NCBI RefSeq assembly: GCF_018873765.1
Contig: NC_057916.1
Coordinates: 25,095,001 to 25,159,000, forward strand
Direction of reading: 5' to 3'
DNA: 64,000 bases
DNA from: Telopea speciosissima
Lineage: Eukaryota > Streptophyta > Magnoliopsida > Proteales > Proteaceae
Shown here: positions 20,684 to 30,623 of the stretch, one piece after another
Position numbering within the stretch: position 1 is the first letter of the stretch
Layout: the number at the start of each line of letters is the position of its first letter
The notes under the pieces: model-generated
Databases searched by the model: none
What the model was told of the DNA's origin: nothing
The model's input: only the letters and a program-made list of their open reading frames with translations
Translations under genes and position numbers: made by a program

Positions 20684-21002
20684 CATAGTACTAAAACTCG
20701 CGAAATTTCGGTCGAGATATCGAATATTTCGAGTATCTCGACCTGTCCGAAACGAAACGCAAGTCCGAAATGAAAAAATGCAATATTTCGAATATTTCGA
20801 TCGGAAATTTCGGTCATCTCGTTTCGGAAATTTCGGTAATTTCGGTCATCTCATTTCGAAAATTTTGGAAATCTCGGACATTTTTGGCATTTTACACCCA
20901 CAGAAAAATACCATATTTCGACCGAGATTTCGACGAAATTTCGGTATCTCGGAAATTTCGGTCAGGCCGAAACACCGAAACGAAACGAGATTTAGTACCA
21001 TG
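20684..21002. mobile_element. hAT-type MITE in the Copia A leader
   Basis: 319 bp. The ends CATAGTACTAAAACTCG and (complement of the right end) CATGGTACTAAATCTCG form 17-bp inverted repeats with three mismatches. A perfect 8-bp TSD, CTTGCGGT, lies at 20676-20683 and 21003-21010. The interior is almost entirely repeats of AATTTCGG and its complement, giving many possible stems. Non-coding. The open frames across it are by-products of the repeat. Confidence 0.9.
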
Positions 21003-21546
21003 CTTGCGGTTACTGCTGATTCTCCATTATTTGCGCCTGGTTTTATGGCTATTGTTAGCCCTATTTATGGTGCCTTGATGCTGCTTGAAAATCACATCAG
21101 GTTCTGTCTTGCTTGATACACTCGATCAGTCAGTTTTTTTGGAAGTTTTTTTTGAGATCGATATTGTAGTTCTGGTCTGGATAGTGTTTTTGGTTGCTAG
21201 TTCATCATTCCACCAATATTCTGGTATGGTCTTCTCCTCAGTTTGAAGTTTCTATTTTGGTTTTCGCAATAATTTTTTTTTTTGTCTATTGATTTGGGTT
21301 CTCTACAACCCTGTGGCCACATCGATTTTCCTGGGACTGGTGTATTACTTCTCTTGCTGCTGGTGCATATTAGGACTTTATTGGGGTGTTATATTGCTGG
21401 TTGGCTGAAGTTTTCCTGCTTGTTTTCTTTCAACCTTGTTGCTTATCAATTTGGACTGGTTGCAACTCCCTGCAACCTAATCGATTTCTGTATCTGCAGG
21501 TTTCTCTTTGGTTGGTGCTTGCTGGCTATAGTTATTATTTAGTGTG

Positions 21547-22357
21547 ATGGGTGACAACACATATTCTACTGCTGCTCCTACTGCTGCTCCTTCCACTGAT
21601 ACAGTGAATGTTACCATAACTTCCATCCAACTACTTACTGTGGACTCAAGCTGTGAAAGTCTACATTATGGCAAGAAAGAAATTAAAGTTTATTAACACA
21701 GACCCTCCTGCTTCTCATTCTAGTGATTATGAGGATCGGATGCAAGAGAATGCTGTTATTCTGATTTGGTTATGAACAGCATGGAACCTGATATAGTTGC
21801 TAATGTGATGTTTCACACTACTGCCAAGGGGGTCTGAGATGATTTGAAGGACACTTATTCCCAGGAGAAGAACATGACCCGAGTCTATGATCTCTATGAG
21901 AAGTTATTTCAGCTCCGTTAGTCTGGCAAGTCTCTTCAGGACTACTACAACACTTTTAAAGGTCTTGTTGAGGAATTAAATGTGTTCCAACCTCTTACAA
22001 ACTGAAAGCTCAGCGGAATGAGTTCTCTGTTTTCAAATTCTTGGCCGGACTGGATTCAGATTTACAAAAGGTCAAAGGCCATATTCTTGCTGGTGAGACA
22101 GTTCCCACACTTACAGACACATTCTCTCGTCTACAGCGTATTGATTCTACTGTGAACTGACACAAAAATAACCCTGCTTTTGTTGCTGGTCGTGGTAGAG
22201 ACCGTGGCCGTGGTTCAGGGGGAGGTCGTGATGGTGGTGGTCGAGGTACTGGTGGTCCACCTAGTGACAAAAATGCTAGGAAGTGTTCTCATTGTGGCAA
22301 ATTGGGTCACACGGTTGATTATTGTTGGTAGAAGCATGGTAAACCAGATTGGGTAAC
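21547..22357 (+). pseudogene. Copia A gag remnant
   Basis: Begins ATGGGTGACAACACA and reads Copia gag in pieces: NSMEPDIVANVMF-type and DLYEKLFQLR blocks, the SGKSLQDYYNTFKGLVEEL block, and a zinc knuckle CSHCGKLGHTVDYC at about 22284-22325. Stops (for example near 21692 and 21836) and frameshifts break it throughout. It is cut at 22357 by the gag-only LTR element and the reading resumes at 35121. Confidence 0.8.
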
Positions 22358-23475
22358 TAATGTAGTTCTAGATAGGGTAAGGCCCTACTAGAAGCCAAGT
22401 AAAACCAAGTTCTGATCGAGTCTGCTGTTTGGGGCAGATTTGGGGCTGTTTAGGGCAAATTTAGGGTTTAGGCTAGGGTTAGTGGTGAATGTGATATATG
22501 GTAATGATCAGCAGGTCTAGGGGATTATTTTTTTATAAAAATATGAGATTTGGATGAGTTTAAAATTCCTACAGAATTAGGGTTAGGGTTTGGGTGTTAG
22601 GTTTCACGTTCTAGGGTGAAACTTAGGGTTTTGGATGGGGGTTTGAAGTTGGGTTTTAGATGATCAGATTGGGTTCAAACTAGGATCGAGTATAGGGGCT
22701 GGGATAGGGATGATATGCCTGAAATCTGAGAGGAATTGGGTGAGGGGATAGGGCTGGACTGAACTTAGATTGAACTAGGGATTAAAAGGGGATCGAATGG
22801 GGAAGGAGAAGGAATGGAAAACAGAATTTAAATTCAAACTTACCACAGGATTCCACCGGCAGCAGCTTGATCAATGAAGGATGAAACCACCTTCACAAAG
22901 AGAGAACCTCCCAGCCGTCACGGCGTAAGGAGTCACAAGAAGTCCATCTGTCCTTCTTCCTTGATAGATCCACAAGGCAACACTCCAAGGAGCAGCAGCA
23001 GCAGCAGCAATCGACAGCCAGCAAACAGTCTTTTTTTTCTAAAATTCAATTGTGGGGGAGCCTCCACGATTTTATTTATAAGGCCTTAGGCTAATTCCTA
23101 ATACAATCTAACTACCTCCTCACTTAAAATTGTGGAAGGAACCTAATTAAAACAAAGTTACTAATTTAAAACCCTGAAAAGACTTAGTTACCCCTATTAA
23201 CTTAAATTAAAAGATTCTAACTTAAAACTACTGATTTAAAAGAAGATTCCATACTAGCCAATAGGATTTAAGAACCTATTACCCAATAGGAACACTTCAC
23301 TTAAATTAGACCAATTGAACCAATTGGATGCAATCAATTTAAACTGGTTCAATTTAAAAAACAGAAAATAAACTAAGTATGGGAAATGCAAGCAAAATAA
23401 CCCTATGGCTCCCTACTTAAGCCCTAAGTTCAGGACTTCTTCTTCTTCTTCTTCTTCCTACTTGGAGCTGCATCA
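22358..23475 (-). repeat. LTR of the TR-GAG element (3' LTR on minus strand)
   Basis: 1118 bp. On the plus strand it starts TAATGTAGTTCTAGATAGGG and ends TTGGAGCTGCATCA. Multiple AAACCCTA-type words (minus strand) lie in the part nearest 22358. The sequence is nearly identical to the other LTR once hAT2 is removed. Confidence 0.9.
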
Positions 23476-23624
23476 ACTCTCCCCGTATTACAAGCATTCA
23501 TCTCCGATGAATGGCTGGAGATCACATAATGATCTTCCAAATCAGGATCAAGTTTCTTGAATTCATCTTCAGCGGATGGTTCAAGCTTGTATGCGGACAG
23601 CAGCTCTTTGAAGGGTGGAGAAGG

Positions 23625-24566
23625 CTAGAACTCTGGCTGGGCAGCAGCCTCTTGAAGGATCACATGAACACCTCGTACATCATCATCGTCAAAATAATCA
23701 GCCACATCATCTTCATTGTCAAGAGGGAGTGCATGAATATGAAATGCGCCCTTGTCTTCATCTTCACCTTGAACTTCTTCCTTTTCAGCCACGTTGACAG
23801 GCTTCTTCTTGTGTGGGCAGTCCCTAGCAATATGCCCCTTGTCTTGACAATGGTAACAAGTGAAAGGGTCATTACGGCCCATAGGAGCTTTGCCCCTATC
23901 ATCAACACGTGGGGGAACAGCGGGGCGGGAGGTGCTGCCTATAGAGGGACCTTGTCGTGAGGTATTAATGTTGATGTAGGCCGGCTTGGAAGTAGAACCC
24001 GACTGTTTACTTGAAGCTAGTAGCTCCTCTGCTTTCAAGGCCTTCTCGAAGCAATCTCGAATGTCTGCAACGTCAACCACCCCAATTGCCCTGTTGATCT
24101 ACAAACCCAACCTGAACCGGGAAAGCATTTGGATGCCCTCCTCCCTAATGCCAATGCGAGAAGAAAGAGCATCGAATTGCCTCATATACTCAGTTACAGT
24201 TATGGTCCCTTGGCGGAGGGAGTTGAATTGATCCTGTAGCTGAGACCTGAAGTGCCTTGGCAAATATTGCTTACTCAGGTCGTATTTCATGTCTTCCCAA
24301 GTGCGGGGTGCAGTACCATCAAAGTCCATCTCTCTTTCAGTGGTTCTCCACCACTCACGTGCTGGTCTGACAAGTTTAGCACGGACTAACTTCATTTTCC
24401 TCTCTTTAGACAGATCATACCAGTCGAAGCAATCATCTATTGCAGCAAGCCAGTCATAAAATACCTGGTGGTCGGGGTGACCATCAAATTCTTTCAGCTC
24501 AAGCTTCACCTTCTAGTTGTCTGTGTAGCACCGATTAGGGCCCTGGTCTCCAGTGAAGTAGGACCT
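23625..24566 (-). pseudogene. Gag of the TR-GAG element, core and zinc-knuckle part
   Basis: Two consecutive minus-strand frames. The segment 24509-24099 carries the Retrotrans_gag core (ELKEFDGHPDHQVFYDWLAA; AREWWRTTEREM; LSKQYLPRHFRSQLQDQF; GTITVTEYMRQFDALSSR). The segment 24080-23625 continues into a Gly/Ser/Lys linker, one CCHC zinc knuckle (CYHCQDKGHIARDC) and an acidic tail (DNEDDVADYFDDDDV). A stop between residues YTDN and KVKLEL (near 24513) and a frame change near 24090 disable it. The core is of Gypsy type. The N-terminal part is at 28060-28555, beyond hAT1. Confidence 0.8.
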
Positions 24567-24574
24567 CATATACT

Positions 24575-27500
24575 TAGGGCTGTAAATGGATAGCCGAAAA
24601 TCCGAATCCGATCCGAGTTCGAATCCGTTTAAGAGGTTCCGAATCCGAAATTTTGGTTTCCAAAAAATATCCGAATCGGTCAGAAAGCTAATCGGGTTCG
24701 GAGTCGGATAGTTCTATTCGGAGTCGGATAATTTAGTATCCGATTGTAAATTATGGTTTTTTAATATTTTTTATAAAAATATATCAATATTACTGTATTA
24801 CCCTTATTATTTGTATTTTATAAGGTTATTTTTGTAATATCACTCTAACTCTTAAGTCTTAACCTAATACTGGGGCTTCTTATTCTCTTGAATCTCTTCC
24901 TCCCTCTTTCACTCTCGATTCTCAAGTCTCAGAATTTTAACTTTCAAGCTCTCAACGGCGCCGGCAATCTGCACTCAACCCTCAAGCTTCAAGGTCATTG
25001 ATCACTCACTCTTGATTCTCGACTCTTAGCAGCAACGGCAACGGCAACGGCCCTCGCACAACCCCCTCGACTCTCACTCTGGACCAATTAGGTATACGAT
25101 TCTTCTTCTTCTTCCGTATCTCTCTCTTGGTTCTGTCTCTCGCTCTCTTCTCTTTGCTCTTTTTTCTGTTTTTTTCTTTTCACTGGTCGAACTGTAGAAT
25201 GGCCGAATGGGTTGATCGAAGTTTCAGAGGGAAAAAAAAAAGGGGTGGTGAGCATTTTTGCTGGTAATCGATAGTGGGTTTTTTTTAAGTCAAATGGGTG
25301 GGGTGATTTGCAGTGAAAATTGAAGAAGTTATCTGGTTTGGGGTCAAGGAATTGGGTGGGAATGAGAGTCAAAGGGAGGAGTGTTTTGCTGTGAACGTCT
25401 GAGTGTTTTTGTTTGTTTGAATTTTCTGTTACAGGGTTACAGCAGGGGGTAAATGGGTAATGAAAGGAGAATAGATTTATTGGAGTCGAGAGGGGGGAGG
25501 GGTTGGGGAGATGGCTCAGATGGGGCTGCTGTAGATGATTTTTTTTACACAGAGAATGATTTTTTCGCATTGAGCCTCTGTTTCTACTTTCAATAGCAAC
25601 TAGTAAGTAAAACTGAAGCAATAAATATGACGTTGATTGCAATTCTTGTACAATCTTTTTTTTTGATAAAGCAATTCTTGTACAATCGTGGCTCTATAAG
25701 AGTTACACAAGTTCTTGTTGTTTCTGAAAAATCATTAAATATGGCTGTACCCATCAAATAGTGACCACTGACCAACTACCATTACCAACTCATTCCAGCT
25801 CCTCTATTAACTTCTCTTCTACTAAGTGCATTTAATAGCCAACCACAACAGCTTCTGCAACTATTCTCTTTCTCTTGTTCTCTCCCTTTCTATCCACTTT
25901 CCTATTCTAAATCTCATCTGGGTTCTCCTTCCTTTTCCTCCATAAAGCAATTATTATGTCTGGAATTGAAATGGCTTCAACCATCAAGCTTTCTTATAAG
26001 AGATTGAAAAATGAAGGCGGCCCTGTTTATGATGATGATGATGATGATGATGAAGAAGAAGAAGAAAAAGCAGAGGAGGTGAATGTGAATTGGAGGGTGA
26101 GGAAATGGTCCAAGATCATAAAGGGTGCTGGTAAGAAGAGGCCAAAGATTCGAATCCCAGGATTAAGAAGGTTCTTGAGGAGAAAAGCTAAGGTGATCTC
26201 TACTGTTAGGGTTTCATGGAGTAAGTTTTTCAGGAGATTGAAGGAGTAGACCCATATGGGTGTTCTCTTTGCTGGGAATTATTTGTTCATGCAGTCACTC
26301 CATCTCCCCGATAATATGGGTCTTGGCCTTCATCAAGACTTTTGGGAAGATTGCTTAATGGCCAATGAGTCCTCTATTGGTATCCTCTGTTTTTCTCTTC
26401 TTTCCTTTGGCTTATGTTTTAGATAATTTGTAATTCTATGGAAGGTTATAATATGATCAAATGTTTTCTCAATTCTCACTATTCTTTGATGCTGTCTTTT
26501 GGTTAATGTAAAGGAACTAATTAGGATAATTGGTATACAAGTACAGGGAATCTAATCTCCATTACAGATCTAAATGCAACTAGTATAAAATGGATTACAG
26601 ATCTAATCTCACTTGATTAGCCCTGCCTAGAGCTGGCATTTGTCTTTTGCATTAACTATTGTAAATGCCATTTGTTTCATTTCATAAGCACAATTATCAT
26701 TCTAATTTGTTCTATCATGTTGTCTCTTGCTGTGCATTATTATTGACATTTTCTTTTTCTCCAAGTCTTGGTCAATTGAGTGATAAGTTGATGTTAGTCT
26801 GTTTTTAGATGGCTGCCCTTATCCGGAATTATAGTGGTCTCCCTCTAATATCACTCATGTACATTTAATGAGATGATATCTTGCAATTAAGTTGTCCACA
26901 TTTAGTAATTTATTCAACTTACCTCAAGTAGGCTTTGCTATTTGTTTATGTGCATTTTTTACCATTCTTGAGCCCTGTGAATTTTTGGAGTAATTGCTAA
27001 TTGAAGCATAGGTACATGTTTAAATCCATGTGAGAGACATGAATTTCCTCTATAGATCCCAAGTACATCCTGTTTAATTTTTCTCTCTTCCCTCATTTGT
27101 TTTTAGGTTGAACAATCTTGATTCAAGATTGAGTTTTGGAAGACTTGAGCTAGGAGCAAGGATTGGAACTTGGAAGTGCCCAAAAAAGTGGGAGTGTGGG
27201 TTTCTCTAAGAGGTAGGCTCATTTCTCAAAGTAACTTATAGATATTGCTCTTATCATTTAATAAAAGTTTATTAATAGATTGTGAATCAAGTAGATAAGA
27301 TCATTTGCTAAGGCTTGTCATATTTCTATTGCAGGTAGATGGTTTCCAATTTTCACATTGGTTGGAGTTGTTATCAATGGAGCTTCGTTGTTTGAAGCAC
27401 AAACTAATGACAAGCTTGTAGAGTATTTATATGTGTAATCCTATTTAGAAGTGTACTAGTTTAATCGTTTATTTCCGGTAGTTTAGTTTAGAATTGCAAA

Positions 27501-28051
27501 ATACTATGGTGTTTGTCTTTGAACAAGAGTTTGCTAGTTCTTTACTTTGAACTCATGCTTAAGGATTTGTTAAACACATGAAGAGCTTCATTTTGGGGTT
27601 TGATTTGAAAATCACAAGTTCAATCTACACTATTGTCATTTTGAGCTTTATTACCTACATTTGGTGAAGAGTATTATTATTTACCATGGGTATAGTTTTA
27701 AAATGACAATGGTGTAAAAAACTTCATTTTGAGGTTTGATTTGAAGATAACAGGATCAATCTATCCATTAACCTAATGATAATCCAATTTAAAGAACAAA
27801 ATAACACCTTTCTAAGAATAGGCAGCAGTTTAATAAAATAGGTAATCGGAGTTGGAAATCCATAAGTGTAATTGTTCATGAATCGGATAGTTTATCGGAT
27901 CAGATAGAATCCGGATATCTGATAAACTCTCGGATTTGGATACGGTAATACCATTTAAATATCCGTCAGATATCGGATCGAATTCGGATAGTGCATTTGT
28001 TAAACGGATTCGGATTCGGATAGTAGTGAATCCGAGCCGTTTATAGCCCTA
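24575..28051. mobile_element. hAT1: 3.5-kb hAT without transposase, carrying a gene
   Basis: Ends TAGGGCTGTAAATGG and (complement of right end) TAGGGCTATAAACGG, with a perfect 8-bp TSD, CATATACT (24567-24574 and 28052-28059), inside the gag frame of the TR-GAG element. The subterminal regions are dense in CCGAATCC/GGATTCGG repeats, as in the MITEs at 7677 and 14907. No BED finger, hAT core or hATC dimerisation segment is visible over 3.5 kb. Instead it holds an intronless gene (25956-26249) with its own leader and trailer. This looks like a Pack-type transposon that has captured host sequence. Confidence 0.85.
25956..26249 (+). CDS. Small basic protein gene captured in hAT1
   Basis: A 97-codon intact ORF with ATG at 25956 and TAG at 26247-26249. 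A second in-frame ATG (MASTIKLSYKRL) five codons later is a plausible alternative start. The N-terminus is followed by a strong acidic run (seven D, then five E). The C-terminal half is highly basic (KKRPKIRIPGLRRFLRRK; SWSKFFRRLKE). I believe small plant proteins with an N-terminal IKLSYxRL and a C-terminal RRFLRRK/RVSW pattern exist in many species, but I do not know their function. The CT-rich sequence before it looks like a normal 5' leader, and the frame has no disruption. Most likely a transduplicated copy of a host gene; whether it is expressed cannot be judged. Confidence 0.6.
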   Translation: MSGIEMASTIKLSYKRLKNEGGPVYDDDDDDDEEEEEKAEEVNVNWRVRKWSKIIKGAGKKRPKIRIPGLRRFLRRKAKVISTVRVSWSKFFRRLKE

Positions 28052-28059
28052 CATATACT

Positions 28060-28555
28060 CCTCAAAAGTAGGTTGGCGGCCTCTATTTCTGTCCCGGTCT
28101 TCTCTATCTCTGTCTCTGTAGCCTTGGTGGTGATCTCTGTGTTCCCGAGAGGGCTCACGTGCATCTCTAGGTCTGTCCCGACAATCTCTATAATAATCTC
28201 TACCATCCTCGTCATCTCACTCAGTCCTGATTCTGTCCCTATGACCTCTGGGTCCATCTCTATAACCCCTGTAATCATCTCTGGGGCTCCCATCTCTATC
28301 AGGCAGCCTCTGTACCACTGAATGGAGTTGGTACTTTTCTTTTTCTATGGGCAAGTTGCTGTCTCTATCAAGGGGAACTCTTTGTTCTTCCAATCGTTGC
28401 ACCCTAGCTATGATGGCATCGGCAGCAGCTTTTTGGGCTTCAATTACAGCCTTCTGTTCAGCAGTAAATTTTTTGAACAAGTCCATCATAGTAGCCATAG
28501 GGTCGGGTGGGTGTGGCAGCACTGTATTGTGCACTGGATTGCCATGTTCAGCCAT
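28060..28555 (-). pseudogene. Gag N-terminal part of the TR-GAG element
   Basis: ATG at 28555-28553 directly follows the primer site. The frame reads a helical segment rich in Ala/Glu/Lys (DLFKKFTAEQKAVIEAQKAA), then an Arg/Asp/Gly-rich stretch (RDGSPRDDYRGYRDGPRGHR). It ends near 28217 in this frame. An overlapping frame (28293-28060) continues the same Arg/Asp-rich composition, consistent with a frameshift. The coding sequence was then cut by hAT1. Such N-terminal coiled and RGD-rich segments are common before the gag core in Gypsy-type elements. Confidence 0.7.
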
Positions 28556-28568
28556 GGCTCTGATACCA
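28556..28568 (-). promoter_or_regulatory. Primer-binding site of the TR-GAG element
   Basis: On the minus strand TGGTATCAGAGCC, a match to initiator tRNA-Met. The gag ATG begins at the very next base (28555), so the element has essentially no leader between primer site and start codon. Two bases separate the site from the LTR end at 28571. Confidence 0.85.
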
Positions 28569-29915
28569 AATAATGTAGTTCTAGATAGGGTAAGGCCCTA
28601 CTAGAAGCCAAGTAAAACCAAGTTCTGATCGAGTCTGCTGTTTGGGGCAGATTTGGGGTTGTTTAGGGCAAATTTAGGGTTTAGGCTAGGGTTAGGGGTG
28701 AATGTGATATATGGTAATGATTAGCAGGTCTAGGGGATTATTTTGTTATAAAAATATAGGGATTTGGATGAGTTTAAAATTCCTACAGAATTAGGGTTAG
28801 GGTTTGGGTGTTAGGTTTCAGGTTCTAGGGTGAAACTTAGGGTTTTGGATGGGGGTTTGGAGTTGGTTTTAGATGATCAGATTGGGTTCAAACTAGGATC
28901 GAGTATAGGGGCTGGGATAGGGATGATATGCCTGAAATCTGAGAGGAATTGGGTGATGGGATTAAGGGTGTCAATTTGGAACCGAAACCGTGTACCAAAA
29001 CCGAAACCGAAACCGAAATCGAAACCGCCCGTGTAAAACCGTACCAAATCGCACCGTTTCAAAAATGGTACGGTACGGTATAGGCAAACGGTTTTGATCA
29101 CGGTACGGTACAGTATCGGTATTGGGTACAATACCATCGGTATGTACCGTTACCGTACCGTTATACCGAATTCATATCGTACCGTTTTTTGGGGGTATTT
29201 TTGTAAAACCAATTTCTAACTCCTAAGACCCTAAACCTAAATCCCTAATTTCTTAACGACTTGGCCTCTCCGCCCTCTCGTCCTCGACTCCTCTCCCGCT
29301 TGCGACTTTCAAAGTTTGAGACCTTGAGTCTCACAACAATGGAGCATTTCAGGCTTTCGATTCTCAAAGTTTCAGACTTCAATCTCACAATGGAGTAATG
29401 GAGTAACCTTAACCTCTTCAAAGTTCAAACACAACTCCTCTCACAAGGGTCGTCTTCTTCAGTTTACCGAAAACCCTAACAGCGGAGGCGGAGATTTATC
29501 AGGTACACAATGAATCTCTCTCGTTCTTGGTTACCTTTGAGTGTAGTTGTGTTTTTTTATAAGTGAATCACTGGAAAATCAGTGAAAAATCTCAGCTCGA
29601 TTTCGTTCTCTGTGATGTGGTTTCTTCTATTTTCTGATATATTTTCTCAAAGCTGCTGCTGCTCTCTCTATATCTCTCTCTATTTTCTATACTTTTTAGA
29701 CTGATAAAGCGTTGAATATTGCAATATGTGATGACCAAAGCAACAGAAATCTGTTCATAATGTTTCTGAAATACCAACAGAATGCAGCTGCTTGAGTGGT
29801 CAGGATTATTTGGTCATGGCTAATGGCTTACGATAAATAATTTGGGCTAAATGGAGCAGTGTTTTGGTTTTGGTGAGGCACCACTTAATGATTTCTCTAC
29901 TTTATTCTTTTGCAG

Positions 29916-30370
29916 GAATTTCACATAGATCCTGTTGATGGATATGTTCCACCCGAGTTTGTAACAGATAATGGCTTCTATTTCTCGAACCCTGTGAAAC
30001 ATTCTTTTGATGGATCCTTTGCAGCTTGTCTATTACGGTCCTTGTAGAATAACATGTAAGATTTAAATTTTACTATTATAAAGACTGAATTTTTTTTGGG
30101 TTTTACTTTTCATATTTTCGACGACATGAGGTTGATGTTATTTTAAAAGCACATAAACACTTGTCTTTTAGAATGAGTGCCTAACAGAAGGCTTTTGCAG
30201 GTGATGCATAACATGGCCGAAGCAAAGTGAGTGGGTCGTCGTGAAGATATACTTGGGACTACTCTGTTTGAGAAATGCTTCATGAGTTCATGTCATTGGA
30301 TTGGGCCCCAATTCCTAAATTTGCTGCCTTGCCGCGAGTGAATTGAAATCCTTCTTTGGCCAGTTGCCAG
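29916..30370 (+). pseudogene. Exon-like segments of unknown origin in hAT2 (5' side)
   Basis: Two blocks bounded by splice-like sites. Block 1 (about 29916-30055) follows TTCTTTTGCAG and reads FHIDPVDGYVPPEFVTDNG before degenerating. Block 2 (30201-30370) follows GGCTTTTGCAG and ends at CCAG|GTATTG. It reads REDILGTTLFEKCF and then, after a one-base shift, EFMSLDWAPIPKFAALPRV. An in-frame TGA follows AEAK. Neither resembles transposase. They look like exons of a host gene picked up by the transposon, now decayed. The source gene is not recognised, so this could still be chance. Confidence 0.4.
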
Positions 30371-30623
30371 GTATTGGAAATAGTGAGTTATGGTTTTTCT
30401 AGCCCTTCAAACTTTATTTTATTGACAAAGATAGAAATTAACATACGCTTTCTTGAGTTGTTATTTTTATTTACTTGGCAATTCTTGTTATACTTAGCAT
30501 GTAAATTTATTTCACTTTCCACAAATTTTGTTGATGTGAGGTTTTTCATTGAGTCCTATTAACATGATTCATTAATTTGGATTTGTAGGTGTTTAGATAT
30601 TACTTCTTTCTTACTCCACAACA

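Noticed and set aside
20619..21116. 165-codon frame in the Copia A leader
   Set aside because: Most of it is translation of the AATTTCGG array of the MITE, with Phe/Arg/Ser repeats. Not a protein.
25088..25642. 184-codon minus-strand open frame inside hAT1
   Set aside because: Composition is low complexity (Ser/Pro/Lys, Glu run at the end) and it is antisense to pyrimidine- and purine-rich leader DNA. No domain or homologous feel.
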